A stretch of 64,000 nucleotides of DNA from Rhizobiaceae bacterium (GTDB taxonomy: Bacteria; Pseudomonadota; Alphaproteobacteria; Rhizobiales; Rhizobiaceae): contig JAEPNK010000001.1 in NCBI GenBank assembly GCA_017643495.1, forward strand, positions 1,779,623 through 1,843,622, given 5' to 3'. Of this stretch, positions 15,474-23,915 are shown in pieces; the stretch's first letter is position 1, and the number at the start of each line of letters is the position of its first letter. The position numbers were made by a program, and so were the translations under genes. The notes under the pieces are model-generated. The model had not been told where the DNA came from. It saw only the letters and a program-made list of their open reading frames with translations, and did not search any database.

Positions 15474-16301
15474 TCAGTAGTCATCGGATGCACCTTGTTC
15501 GCGCATCAGTTTCATGATCTGCCTCTCCAGTGCGCTGTATCCTTTCATGGCAATCACTTCTTCCTTATCGGTATAGCGACGGCCCTTTTTGAATTCCGGC
15601 ACGATAATTTCGTGAACCCGGCCCGGATGGCTGGACAGGAATACGATCTTGTCAGCGAGATAAATTGCCTCTTCGATATCATGGGTAACCATCACGATGG
15701 TTGTGTTGGCACTTTCAGCAATGCTGACCAGCAATTCCTGCATGTGCCAGCGGGTTTCTGCATCCAGTGCCCCGAAAGGTTCATCCATGAGTAGCAGTGA
15801 CGGATCATTTGCAAGCGTTCGTGCAATGGCAACGCGCTGCTTCATGCCGCCTGAAAGCTGGGAAGGGTACACTTCAGCAAATTTTCCCAGCTGGACCAGG
15901 TCAATAAACTTTTGCGCCTGTTCGTGACGCTTTGCTGTCGGTACTCCGTTGATCCGCATGCCATATTCAACATTGCCCCTGACACTGAGCCAGTCAAAGG
16001 AGGTATATGCCTGAAAGACCATGCCCCGCTCTTTGTCCGGCCCGCTGATTTCGTGTCCGTCAAGGAGCAAGGTGCCACTGCTGGGGTCGACAAGACCGGC
16101 CACCATGCGAAGGATGGTGGACTTTCCGCATCCCGATGGGCCGAGGATCACACATATCTCGTTTTCCTCAACACCAAAGCTGACATCGCGTATTGCCTCT
16201 ATTTCTTTCCCGCCGGGAAGCGGGAACCGTTTAGATACAGCGTCGATAGAAAGCTTGTGCGTAACGACCGGATTTTCAACTTTTGGAGACGGTTTGCTCA
16301 T
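15474..16301 (-). CDS. NitT/TauT-family ABC transporter ATPase
   Basis: A 275-residue ABC ATPase. Walker A is LGPSGCGKST (about residues 56-65), the signature is LSGGMKQRVAIARTLA (about 148-163) and Walker B is SLLLMDEPFGALD (about 167-179). The wording of these motifs matches nitrate/taurine/sulfonate-type importers. The ATG at 16301 was chosen because an AAGGG lies upstream; the ATG at 16319 would overlap the permease. It works with the permease at 16303 and the binding protein at 17197. The ureohydrolase gene follows after 30 bases, suggesting the imported compound is its substrate. Confidence 0.9.
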   Translation of the reverse strand: MSKPSPKVENPVVTHKLSIDAVSKRFPLPGGKEIEAIRDVSFGVEENEICVILGPSGCGKSTILRMVAGLVDPSSGTLLLDGHEISGPDKERGMVFQAYTSFDWLSVRGNVEYGMRINGVPTAKRHEQAQKFIDLVQLGKFAEVYPSQLSGGMKQRVAIARTLANDPSLLLMDEPFGALDAETRWHMQELLVSIAESANTTIVMVTHDIEEAIYLADKIVFLSSHPGRVHEIIVPEFKKGRRYTDKEEVIAMKGYSALERQIMKLMREQGASDDY

Positions 16302-16302
16302 G

Positions 16303-17124
16303 TCAGCTTTCCCTTCCATGAAGATATGGGAACAGCCAGCGGTGCAACTTTCTGAAGAGAATGTCGAAGGTCAGACCGAGGGCTCCGATAACGATAATGC
16401 CAGCCATGATTTCGTCCGTATGAAGAAACCGGCGTGCCCTCATCATCATGGCACCAATACCTGTGGTTGAAGCCACAATCTCGGCAATGACCAGATAGGT
16501 CCATGTAACTGCCAGCATCTGTCTCATGGCAGTAAGTATGTTGGGCATTACGGATGGCAGAATGATTGTGCGGACGATTGTCCACCGGTCGCCACCGAGC
16601 GTCAATCCGGTTTCAATGAGTTCTTTCCGAACCTGTTTCGTATGATCCATGATCAGGGTGATAAGAAAGAAGATTACCCCGATCACCAGGAGTGCGAGTT
16701 TTGGTGTTTCTCCTGTGCCAAACCACATCAGGAGAATTGGAATAAAGGAGGGTGCCGGAAGGTAGCGCCATGCTGATACGAACGGGTTTGCGACCGCTTC
16801 CACGGCTGGAAATGCCCCCATCATGATCCCAAGGGGTATGGCTACTGAACAGGCAATCCCGAAGCTCAAAACAACCCGCCAGATACTGATCAGGATGTCA
16901 TAGACAAAATCCCGGTTTATCAGCATGTCAACAAGTGTGGTGACAATTGCATGGGGGGAAGGTACCAGCAGGCTGTTCACCAGGCCTGCTCGCGCCACGC
17001 CTTCCCAGACTGCAAAGAACAATACCCAGATGAAAATTGCAGAAATCAGGCTTTGTCGCGAAGAAACCGGTTTGCGCAGTTGCAGCCATTGTCGCCGGTT
17101 ATTGGATTTGTTGGATACAGTCAT
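16303..17124 (-). CDS. NitT/TauT-family ABC transporter permease
   Basis: A 273-residue permease with about six membrane segments starting near residue 27. The cytosolic coupling loop with the ABC-permease signature is seen around residues 170-190 (ETGLTLGGDRWTIVRTIILP). The final basic stretch of about ten residues is typical. Substrates of the family are small charged nitrogen or sulphur compounds; here the flanking ureohydrolases suggest a guanidino compound. It lies between binding protein and ATPase in the leftward operon. Confidence 0.9.
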   Translation of the reverse strand: MTVSNKSNNRRQWLQLRKPVSSRQSLISAIFIWVLFFAVWEGVARAGLVNSLLVPSPHAIVTTLVDMLINRDFVYDILISIWRVVLSFGIACSVAIPLGIMMGAFPAVEAVANPFVSAWRYLPAPSFIPILLMWFGTGETPKLALLVIGVIFFLITLIMDHTKQVRKELIETGLTLGGDRWTIVRTIILPSVMPNILTAMRQMLAVTWTYLVIAEIVASTTGIGAMMMRARRFLHTDEIMAGIIVIGALGLTFDILFRKLHRWLFPYLHGRES

Positions 17125-17153
17125 GGATGCCCGCTGGAAACTGGGTTGAAAAT

Positions 17154-17178
17154 GCAGGGGCAGTCATGTTGCCCCTGC
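17154..17178 (-). terminator. Hairpin between binding-protein and permease genes (attenuator-like)
   Basis: GCAGGGGCA and TGCCCCTGC form a perfect 9-bp stem with a 7-base loop, directly after the binding-protein stop on the minus strand and followed by ATTTTC. Hairpins in this position often stabilise the abundant binding-protein message or partly terminate before the permease. Confidence 0.6.
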
Positions 17179-17196
17179 TTGGTTTGAAAGGCGATA

Positions 17197-18261
17197 TCAG
17201 TCGTTCGCCTTGAGGCTCTGAGTGTATCCGCCCTTGACCAGTTCTGCCATCAAAGAGCAGTCAACGCCGGCTGAGCTGTCATGAACTTCCTTCATCAGGC
17301 CCAAGCGCACCCACCATTCATTGATGTTGGATACCACCTGCTCCATGGAGCCGTTGCCGATTTCAAACGGTGGCTCACCTTCAAGAACGCCGCAAACCTG
17401 GGCAGACTCGTTGAAGTCATACATGTAGATGCCACCATCGAGAAACTTGCCATTCGTTCCGATAACCGACTCGACATCTGCGAGTGGCCACTTAAGGAAC
17501 TTGGACAGGATTTCGTTGCCCTCAGCGGTATTTTCATTCCACCAGCCCAAGGCATCAAACCGTGCCTTCATCATGTCGAGGGCAGCCTGTCGGCGGTTGG
17601 AGAGAAAATCACCGTTCATGTAGACCACATCCATGAAAATGCCTGTCTTGAGCATGTCAGGGTCTGCTGTGTGAACTGCTGAAGACGAGCCGGGAAGGTT
17701 TTCCATCACTTTTGTGATCCAAGGCTCGTAAAGATAGGCTGCGGCAAGGTCACCTGAAAGCATTGGGCCGACCGCTTCATCAGCCAGCAGGTTTACCCAT
17801 TCCACATCGTCCAGGGATACGCCCTTGCTGTCCAGCCAGACACCCATGAGGAGTTGCCCGATGTAAGCCTGGGGAGCGCCGATTCTTTTGCCTTTCATGT
17901 TTGAAGGGTCAATGTCGGGGGCGAGAATGATATGGTCCACGCCATATGAGGGGTTTGCGAAAGCAACACTCACCACGCCGGATCCTCGTTCAATCGCCAA
18001 TGGTGTGTAGTCGCCAGTGCATTCATAAATGTCGATTTGCCCTGCAGCCAGTGCTGCATGGCCACCCAGCGGGTCATCGAAAATCACCATGTTGATGTCG
18101 TAGTCGTCGGCCAGTCCCTTCTCTCGGGCAATTTCATGCATGGCATAGCCAGGCCATGAAACGCAGATGCCGATATTGATTTGTTCCTTGGCGGAAACGC
18201 CGGCGGGTACTGCCAGTGCCATTGTTATGGCGGCAGCGGCGGCTTTGAGTTTGGCAATCAT
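17197..18261 (-). CDS. NMT1/THI5-like ABC substrate-binding protein
   Basis: A 354-residue periplasmic binding protein with a Sec signal (1-24, ending GVSAKEQ). The mature part begins INIGICVSWPGYAMHEIAREKG, the classic opening of NitT/TauT (NMT1/THI5) binding proteins. Trp, Tyr and several acidic residues (YECTGDYTPL, NGDFLSN) would suit a cationic ligand such as a guanidino compound, which is inference. A strong ribosome-binding site (GGGAGG) precedes the ATG. It is the first gene of the leftward operon, starting 40 bases from the TetR-type palindrome. Confidence 0.9.
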   Translation of the reverse strand: MIAKLKAAAAAITMALAVPAGVSAKEQINIGICVSWPGYAMHEIAREKGLADDYDINMVIFDDPLGGHAALAAGQIDIYECTGDYTPLAIERGSGVVSVAFANPSYGVDHIILAPDIDPSNMKGKRIGAPQAYIGQLLMGVWLDSKGVSLDDVEWVNLLADEAVGPMLSGDLAAAYLYEPWITKVMENLPGSSSAVHTADPDMLKTGIFMDVVYMNGDFLSNRRQAALDMMKARFDALGWWNENTAEGNEILSKFLKWPLADVESVIGTNGKFLDGGIYMYDFNESAQVCGVLEGEPPFEIGNGSMEQVVSNINEWWVRLGLMKEVHDSSAGVDCSLMAELVKGGYTQSLKAND

Positions 18262-18300
18262 TGGTAACCTCCCATCGATCCTTTGTGCAGGAATTTGTAT

Positions 18301-18320
18301 TGACTAATAAAGTTTAGTCA
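18301..18320. promoter_or_regulatory. Palindromic operator between ABC operon and tetR
   Basis: TGACTAA at 18301-18307 and TTAGTCA at 18314-18320 form a perfect 7-bp inverted repeat with a 6-base centre (TAAAGT). It lies in the 152-base divergent region between the binding-protein gene and the TetR gene, where a TetR protein would autoregulate and control the importer operon. A TTGACT overlapping its left arm could be a -35 element. Confidence 0.65.
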
Positions 18321-18413
18321 CTAAAAGTTCTTGTTGTCTACACTTTTTTTGTTATTGTTGACGTACTTGGAGTGTCGGGCGTGTTGACTCGGCGATTGAG
18401 AGGAGTGGCTGGG

Positions 18414-19037
18414 ATGGCTGTGGGCCTTCGTGAGCGACAGAAGATCGACCGTTCTAGGCGAATATTGAATGCTGCCCGCGCGCGGTTTCGTAGTGAAGGC
18501 TATGATGCTGTAACCATTGAGAGTATTGCGGCGGAAGTGAATATCTCACCCGTTACTGTCTATAATTACTATGGCACCAAGGCGAACCTCTTGCTGGCCC
18601 TCGTCAAGGAGAGTGATGACCGGCTGATTGCCCAGCTTAAGGCGCTAACGGAAGACCTGCCGGAAGACATCCGCGAGGCTGTCGCCGAGTTCGGCCGGAT
18701 CATGCGCAGGCATGCCATGACCTATCTGACGAAACGTACCTGGCGCGAGGTGATTGCTGCGACGATTCTGCATGGTGGCAGGGAGTTCGGACAGACATAC
18801 AAGGCGCTGGACCGTGTCCTCATAGCCATCATGGCGGAACTCATTGAGAGATATCAGTCGAATGGTTTTCTTTCCGCTGAAGTAGATACAGCAGGCTTCG
18901 CAGATACACTCTTTGAAATGCAGAATATTCGTTTCTTCCAGTTCATCTCTGATGATGAGCAGGGGGAAGATGAAGCGGAGCAGATCTTCCGTCGGGATGT
19001 CTGGGCAATATTTTCAAACAAGGAAGTCAATACATGA
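18414..19037 (+). CDS. TetR/AcrR-family transcriptional regulator
   Basis: A 207-residue TetR-family repressor. The N-terminal helix-turn-helix is clear: RILNAARARFRSEGYDAVTIESIAAEVNISPVTVYNYYGTKANLL spans about residues 15-60. The C-terminal ligand domain is not specific to a known group. The ATG at 18414 has AGGAG 8 bases upstream and is preferred to a GTG at 18372. It is followed after 13 bases by the second ureohydrolase, so regulator and catabolic genes form one rightward transcript. The palindrome at 18301-18320 is its likely operator. Confidence 0.9.
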   Translation: MAVGLRERQKIDRSRRILNAARARFRSEGYDAVTIESIAAEVNISPVTVYNYYGTKANLLLALVKESDDRLIAQLKALTEDLPEDIREAVAEFGRIMRRHAMTYLTKRTWREVIAATILHGGREFGQTYKALDRVLIAIMAELIERYQSNGFLSAEVDTAGFADTLFEMQNIRFFQFISDDEQGEDEAEQIFRRDVWAIFSNKEVNT

Positions 19038-19050
19038 GCAGGACTGCGTG

Positions 19051-20022
19051 ATGAGCGGACACGGATATGATGATGGCCGACTGGATTTGCCTTTTGTCGG
19101 CATCTCCACTTTTGGCAAAAACCCGTATGTACCTGACTGGTCAAACATTGACGCAGATGTTGCCATTCTGGGTGCGCCATTTGATTTTGGTACACAGTGG
19201 CGCTCAGGCGCCCGCTTCGGGCCAAGGGGCATTCGCGAGGCTTCCACACTGTTTTCATTCGGCCATGGCGGCGCATACGACCACGAAGATGGCGTCACCT
19301 ACCTGCCGGTCGACAAGGTTCGGATCGTCGATATCGGGGATGCGGACATAGTTCACACGAACACAGAAAAAAGCCACGCCAATATCGAAAAGGGTGTACG
19401 CCAAATTCTCAAGGCTGGAGCCTTGCCCGTCGTGCTCGGTGGAGATCACTCGGTCAACATTCCCTGTATCAACGCGTTCAGTGACCAGGAACCGATCCAT
19501 ATCGTTCAGATTGATGCGCATCTGGACTTTGTGGATGAAAGGCATGGTGTGCGGTATGGCCACGGAAATCCGATGCGCCGTGCTGCAGAAAAAGACTATG
19601 TTACGGGTCTTAGCCAAATCGGTATCCGCAATGTCAGTTCCACGGCCAGGGAAGGGTATGAGGAAGCACGTGCAATGGGGTCCGACATTGTTTCCGTCCG
19701 ACAGTTCCGGAAAATGGGTGTTGAAAGCATGCTGGAGCGAATTCCTGCAGGCATCCGCTACTATGTGACCATAGACATTGACGGCTTCGATCCGTCGATT
19801 GCTCCAGGAACAGGGACACCAAGTCATGGCGGCTTTCTTTACTACGAGGTTCTCGAACTGCTGGACGGGCTTACCAAGCGTGGTGAAATTGTGGGAATGG
19901 ACTGTGTGGAAGTGGCACCTGATTATGACCACACGGGCACCACTGCGATACTGGCTGCCCAGATCCTGATGAACACCATTGGCCGGATCATGCACAATCG
20001 TGTCGGTGGTGATGCATCATGA
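19051..20022 (+). CDS. Agmatinase-type ureohydrolase (second)
   Basis: A 323-residue ureohydrolase with complete metal-binding motifs: LGGDHSVNIP (about residues 129-138), QIDAHLDFVDERHG (about 153-166) and IDIDGFDPSIAPGTGTP (about 240-256). It is clearly diverged from the first ureohydrolase; the loop after DAH reads LDFVDERHGVRYGHG instead of TDTWDSFQGSKFNHG, so the two may have different substrates. The ATG at 19051 was chosen over upstream in-frame ATGs that lie in the TetR gene. It is coupled to the next SDR gene by a four-base overlap. Confidence 0.85.
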   Translation: MSGHGYDDGRLDLPFVGISTFGKNPYVPDWSNIDADVAILGAPFDFGTQWRSGARFGPRGIREASTLFSFGHGGAYDHEDGVTYLPVDKVRIVDIGDADIVHTNTEKSHANIEKGVRQILKAGALPVVLGGDHSVNIPCINAFSDQEPIHIVQIDAHLDFVDERHGVRYGHGNPMRRAAEKDYVTGLSQIGIRNVSSTAREGYEEARAMGSDIVSVRQFRKMGVESMLERIPAGIRYYVTIDIDGFDPSIAPGTGTPSHGGFLYYEVLELLDGLTKRGEIVGMDCVEVAPDYDHTGTTAILAAQILMNTIGRIMHNRVGGDAS

Positions 20023-20801
20023 GCAACGTCACATATGATTTTTCCGGAAAAACCGTGCTTGTGACCGGTGCGAGCCGGGGAATTGGCTACGGGGTGGCCA
20101 AGGCGTTTGCCACTGCTGGCGCTGAAGTAACAATTCTTGCAAGCGGCGAAGGTGTATCTGAAGCCGCCGAAAGAATGTCAGGCGAGGCAGACAACAAGGT
20201 TTCAGGTTTGCGCTGCGACATTACCGATTCCGCGCAAGTTCAAGAAGCGATGTCCGGCTTTCCCCGGATTGACGTATTGATAAACAATGCCGGTCTTGAG
20301 CGTACAACACCGCTTGCAGATACCGATGAGCAAGTGGAAGCTACTTTTCGTCGTATCGTTGATATCAATGTAAATGGTACGTTTCTCGTAACCCGACACG
20401 CCTTGCCAAAAATTCCTGAGGGTGGTCGGATCATTCTTACTTCATCGATATGGGGGCGTACTGCAGTGGGCGAGTTTTCAGCCTATTGCGCAACGAAGCA
20501 TGCCAATATCGGTTTTATGCGATCAATCGCCCATGAGCTTGGCCCAAAAGGCATTACTGTAAATGCCGTGTGTCCGGGCTGGGTAAAGACAGAAGCTGCC
20601 ATGATGTCTCTGGCCAGCATGTCGAGACAAACGGGCAGGGAAGAATCGGAACTTCTGAAAGAAATAGTTTCTGCCCAGGTACTTGATGGCTTGCTGGAAC
20701 CCGATGACATGGCTCCCCTCTATCTGTTCCTGGCATCAGATGCTGCCCGGGATATCACGGGTCAGGCCTATGGACTGGACAGGGGAGAGGTAATGGCATG
20801 A
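20019..20801 (+). CDS. Short-chain dehydrogenase/reductase (first)
   Basis: A 260-residue NAD(P)-dependent SDR. The Rossmann glycine motif is TGASRGIGYGVA (about residues 16-27), NNAG is at about 91-94, and the catalytic Ser-Tyr-Lys set is in LTSSIWG and YCATKHANIG (about 141-165). A Gly-rich end QAYGLDRGEVMA closes the fold. Substrate unknown; in this operon an alcohol or aldehyde formed from the guanidino compound is likely. It overlaps the genes on both sides by four bases (ATGA type). Confidence 0.88.
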   Translation: MSNVTYDFSGKTVLVTGASRGIGYGVAKAFATAGAEVTILASGEGVSEAAERMSGEADNKVSGLRCDITDSAQVQEAMSGFPRIDVLINNAGLERTTPLADTDEQVEATFRRIVDINVNGTFLVTRHALPKIPEGGRIILTSSIWGRTAVGEFSAYCATKHANIGFMRSIAHELGPKGITVNAVCPGWVKTEAAMMSLASMSRQTGREESELLKEIVSAQVLDGLLEPDDMAPLYLFLASDAARDITGQAYGLDRGEVMA

Positions 20802-21538
20802 CCGGTTCACTTGAGGGAAAGCTTGCGTTGGTAACAGGCGCAGCAAACGGTATTGGGGCAGCATGCGCGTGTGTACTTGCAGAAGCCGGTGCAACGGTCG
20901 TCTGTGCTGATTTGGCCGATACAGCAGATACGCTTGCAAAAATTGTTGAAAACAACGGGTCAGCCATTGGGCGAGAGTGCAATGTCGCAGATGAAAATGC
21001 GGTTCTTTCCCTCTTCGCGGAGTTTGGTGCCGAGCTTCCTCCACTCGACATACTGGTTCATTGTGCCGGCATAATTCACGAGGCCCCGTTGCTGGACACG
21101 TCAACCGAGGAATTTGACCGTGTTGTTGCTGTCAATCTGAGGGGAAGTTTTCTGGTTGGGCGTGAGGCGATTCGTGCCATGCAGGGCCGGGGAGGCAGGA
21201 TCATTCTGACTGCTTCAGACATGGCTTATTACGGCAGGGAAACCTTTTCTCCCTACGTCGCCAGCAAACATGCCGTATTGGGACTGACGCGTTCCTGGGC
21301 AAAGGAATTTGCGCCGGACATTCTTGTAAACGCGCTCTGTCCCGGACCAATAGATACTGCAATGCTGGCAGCTGAAAACATGACGCCGGAATGGCGCAAA
21401 AAAGAAATGGCAATACCGCTCGCGCGTTTTGGAGAGCCGGAAGAAGTTGCCCGAATGGCCCTGTTTCTTGCTGGTCCGGATGGTTCTTACATCACCGGGC
21501 AGGGGTTGGGCGTGAATGGTGGGAGTATAATGCCGTGA
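20798..21538 (+). CDS. Short-chain dehydrogenase/reductase (second)
   Basis: A 246-residue classical SDR. The nucleotide motif TGAANGIGAACACVL is at about residues 13-27, HCAG at about 87-90 and the catalytic set in LTASDMAYYG and YVASKHAVLG (about 137-162). The ending GQGLGVNGGSIMP is typical of the family. It differs enough from the SDR before it to be a separate activity, not a recent duplicate. It overlaps the upstream SDR and the downstream NodB-fold hydrolase, so the four rightward enzymes are tightly coupled. Confidence 0.88.
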   Translation: MTGSLEGKLALVTGAANGIGAACACVLAEAGATVVCADLADTADTLAKIVENNGSAIGRECNVADENAVLSLFAEFGAELPPLDILVHCAGIIHEAPLLDTSTEEFDRVVAVNLRGSFLVGREAIRAMQGRGGRIILTASDMAYYGRETFSPYVASKHAVLGLTRSWAKEFAPDILVNALCPGPIDTAMLAAENMTPEWRKKEMAIPLARFGEPEEVARMALFLAGPDGSYITGQGLGVNGGSIMP

Positions 21539-22452
21539 TTGCAAATCCTGTACCTTGGCCAAATGGAGCAAAATGTGCCGCTTGTGTAACCTTTGACATG
21601 GATGCAGACAGTCTGGTTCACATTGCCCATCCAAAAGACAGCCATCGCAAGGTGGCGACGACCTCAATGCTGCAATATGGTCCCGAAATCGCCATACCCC
21701 GTATTGTCGAGACCTACCGTCGGCTCGGAATACGACAGTCATTCTTCATCCCTGCATGGTGTATTGAGCGTTACCCGGCTGCCGTGGAAACAATTCTCGA
21801 GGGCGGCAATGAAATTGGCCATCACGGCTATATCCATGAACATCCCAACGAGATTTCGCCGGAAGAGGAAGCACATTGGCTGGATACCGGTATTGAGATC
21901 ATCAAACGCGCTACCGGAAAACCTCCTCGTGGTTGGCGTGCTCCGCTTTACAACATGTCTGATGTTTCCTGCACCTTGCTGGCCGAGCGCGGTTTCAACT
22001 ACGACGCGTCATTGATGGGCGATGATGTTCCTTATGTGCTTGAAACATCCAAGGGAAGCCTGATTGAACTTCCAACCCATTGGGGATTGGATGACTGGCC
22101 ACAATTTGTCCAATCCGAAGACCTTGGCTACATGGGAAACATCCACCCGCCCAGCACTGGTTTTGAACCCTATGTCCAGGAGTTCAACGCCATGAAAAAA
22201 TATGGTGGTTTGTGGGTGGCTGTAGTGCATCCCTTCGCAACGGGAAGATTGGCCCGGTGGGAGGTTGTTGCCAATTTCCTTGAAAAGGAAGTTGCTGCCG
22301 GAGACGTATGGTTCGCGCCCATGGAAGAAATTGCAGAACATGTTCGCAAAGTAACGGAAAGCGGAGAATACACGCCTCGTCGTGTTTCAATGCCGCCTTA
22401 TGAAAGTGGTGTTTATCCGCAGGCAGTCGCACAGCACAGGGTAACCATCTGA
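21535..22452 (+). CDS. NodB-fold polysaccharide-deacetylase-family hydrolase
   Basis: A 305-residue cytosolic protein of the NodB/polysaccharide-deacetylase fold. The first metal motif reads TFDMDAD (about residues 18-24) and the second HHGYIHEHP (about 101-109), giving Asp and two His ligands. No signal peptide is present, so it is not a cell-wall enzyme. Relatives of this kind include PuuE-type allantoinases and other C-N hydrolases acting on small molecules. It sits at the end of the ureohydrolase-SDR operon; hydrolysis of an amide or cyclic ureide intermediate is the best guess. The start is a GTG overlapping the SDR stop (GTGA). Confidence 0.82.
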   Translation: MIANPVPWPNGAKCAACVTFDMDADSLVHIAHPKDSHRKVATTSMLQYGPEIAIPRIVETYRRLGIRQSFFIPAWCIERYPAAVETILEGGNEIGHHGYIHEHPNEISPEEEAHWLDTGIEIIKRATGKPPRGWRAPLYNMSDVSCTLLAERGFNYDASLMGDDVPYVLETSKGSLIELPTHWGLDDWPQFVQSEDLGYMGNIHPPSTGFEPYVQEFNAMKKYGGLWVAVVHPFATGRLARWEVVANFLEKEVAAGDVWFAPMEEIAEHVRKVTESGEYTPRRVSMPPYESGVYPQAVAQHRVTI

Positions 22453-22463
22453 GCGGACGGCAA

Positions 22464-23915
22464 CTACCGGTCGAACAAGGCCCCGGGATTCATGATATTA
22501 TCTGGATCCAGCGCCTTCTTGATCTTTTTCATTACAGAAAGTTTCGCCGGGTCGGCAAATCGTGACAAGTCATTTGTTTTCAGCCGGCCAATACCATGCT
22601 CTGCACTTATGGAGCCATTGCAGTCATTTGTGGCTTCGTTGATTGCCATTCTGACTGCTTCGATATTGTCAGGAGATTGCTCAACATAATCTGCCTTGGA
22701 GGTTCCTTCAGGCGGAAATACGTTGTGATGGATGTTTCCGTCGCCGATATGTCCGTAGCTGTTTACCCGCAAACCGGGTTGGATCGCTTCCAGATTGGCC
22801 CCAACTCGCGCAATGAATTCCTCGATTCTGCCAATCGGTACTGACGTATCACTGCTGCATATGGCACCTTCGCGCCGGTTGGCCTCTGGTGTTTCTTCTC
22901 TCAGACGCCACAATGCAAGTCTCTGGGCTTCTGACTCGGCAATTACCACGTCTGAAATGATACCGCTCTCGAAATGCCGCATTATTGCCTGTTCAACTTC
23001 TTCGCGAAGCCCGGTGCTACCGCAAAATTCAATCAGGAGGTACCAGGGGGAAGTTTCACCAAGCGGAAAAACGGTGTCGGCAAGATGACGATTGACTAGC
23101 TGTATACCAAGGTCACTCATCAACTCGATGGCATCAACGCTGTCTCCAAGATCATTGCGCAATTTTCCCAGCAAATTCACCGCTGTGGATGGAGACTGGA
23201 TGGCTGCAAAAAGCGTTACTGTTTCTTGAGGAACCGGTTTCAGTGTCAGGGTTGCGGCAGTGATGATGCCAAGCGTTCCCTCACTGCCGATCAAGAGGTG
23301 GCGCAAGTCGTATCCGGTATTGTTTTTGCGAAGGGGGGCTAGCTCGCTGAATATGCTGCCATCCGGCAGAACGGCTTCTATCCCGACACAAAGGTCACGT
23401 GCATTCCCGTGGCGCAGAACCTGGATTCCGCCAGCATTTGTTGCGAGGTTTCCGCCAATGCGGCAACTTCCTTCGGAAGCCATTCCAAGTGGAAAGATCA
23501 ATCCTTTTTCTTGTGCTGCAGCTTTCAAGTTTGCCAGTATGCATCCTGCCTCGGCAACAAGTGTCGAGTTTTCAGCAGAAATTTCCCTTACCTTGTTCAT
23601 GCGTTCCAGCGAAACAACAACAAGATCAGAATTATCAATCGACAATTGCCCAGCTACCACGCCTGTGCCGCCACCGTAGGGAATAAGCGGGAGCTTGTAT
23701 TCACTACATATTTTGACGATTTCCGATACTTCCGAAACATTTTTCGGAAGCGCCACGAGGTTCGATCTGCCCTTAAACCTGCCGCGCGGATCATCAAGAT
23801 ACATCGCTACGTCGGAACCTTCTTTCCAGCCAGAGTCTCCAAGCAGTTTCTTGAGGTCGCCGACAGCTTTTGCAAACGTGCCAGTTTCGGCTGATTCAAC
23901 CATTTTTTGCTCCAT
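22464..23915 (-). CDS. FAD-binding 2-hydroxy-acid dehydrogenase (GlcD/D-lactate type)
   Basis: A 483-residue flavoprotein of the vanillyl-alcohol-oxidase fold. The FAD-binding segment LPLIPYGGGTGVVAGQ is at about residues 75-90, and the C-terminal SAEHGIGRLK and NPGALFD blocks are those of GlcD and D-lactate dehydrogenases. It oxidises a D-2-hydroxy acid, probably passing electrons to a quinone or cytochrome. It overlaps the 3' end of the FMN-type dehydrogenase gene by 20 bases. With tctCBA upstream and tarD divergent, hydroxy-dicarboxylates or glycolate/lactate are plausible substrates. Confidence 0.88.
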   Translation of the reverse strand: MEQKMVESAETGTFAKAVGDLKKLLGDSGWKEGSDVAMYLDDPRGRFKGRSNLVALPKNVSEVSEIVKICSEYKLPLIPYGGGTGVVAGQLSIDNSDLVVVSLERMNKVREISAENSTLVAEAGCILANLKAAAQEKGLIFPLGMASEGSCRIGGNLATNAGGIQVLRHGNARDLCVGIEAVLPDGSIFSELAPLRKNNTGYDLRHLLIGSEGTLGIITAATLTLKPVPQETVTLFAAIQSPSTAVNLLGKLRNDLGDSVDAIELMSDLGIQLVNRHLADTVFPLGETSPWYLLIEFCGSTGLREEVEQAIMRHFESGIISDVVIAESEAQRLALWRLREETPEANRREGAICSSDTSVPIGRIEEFIARVGANLEAIQPGLRVNSYGHIGDGNIHHNVFPPEGTSKADYVEQSPDNIEAVRMAINEATNDCNGSISAEHGIGRLKTNDLSRFADPAKLSVMKKIKKALDPDNIMNPGALFDR

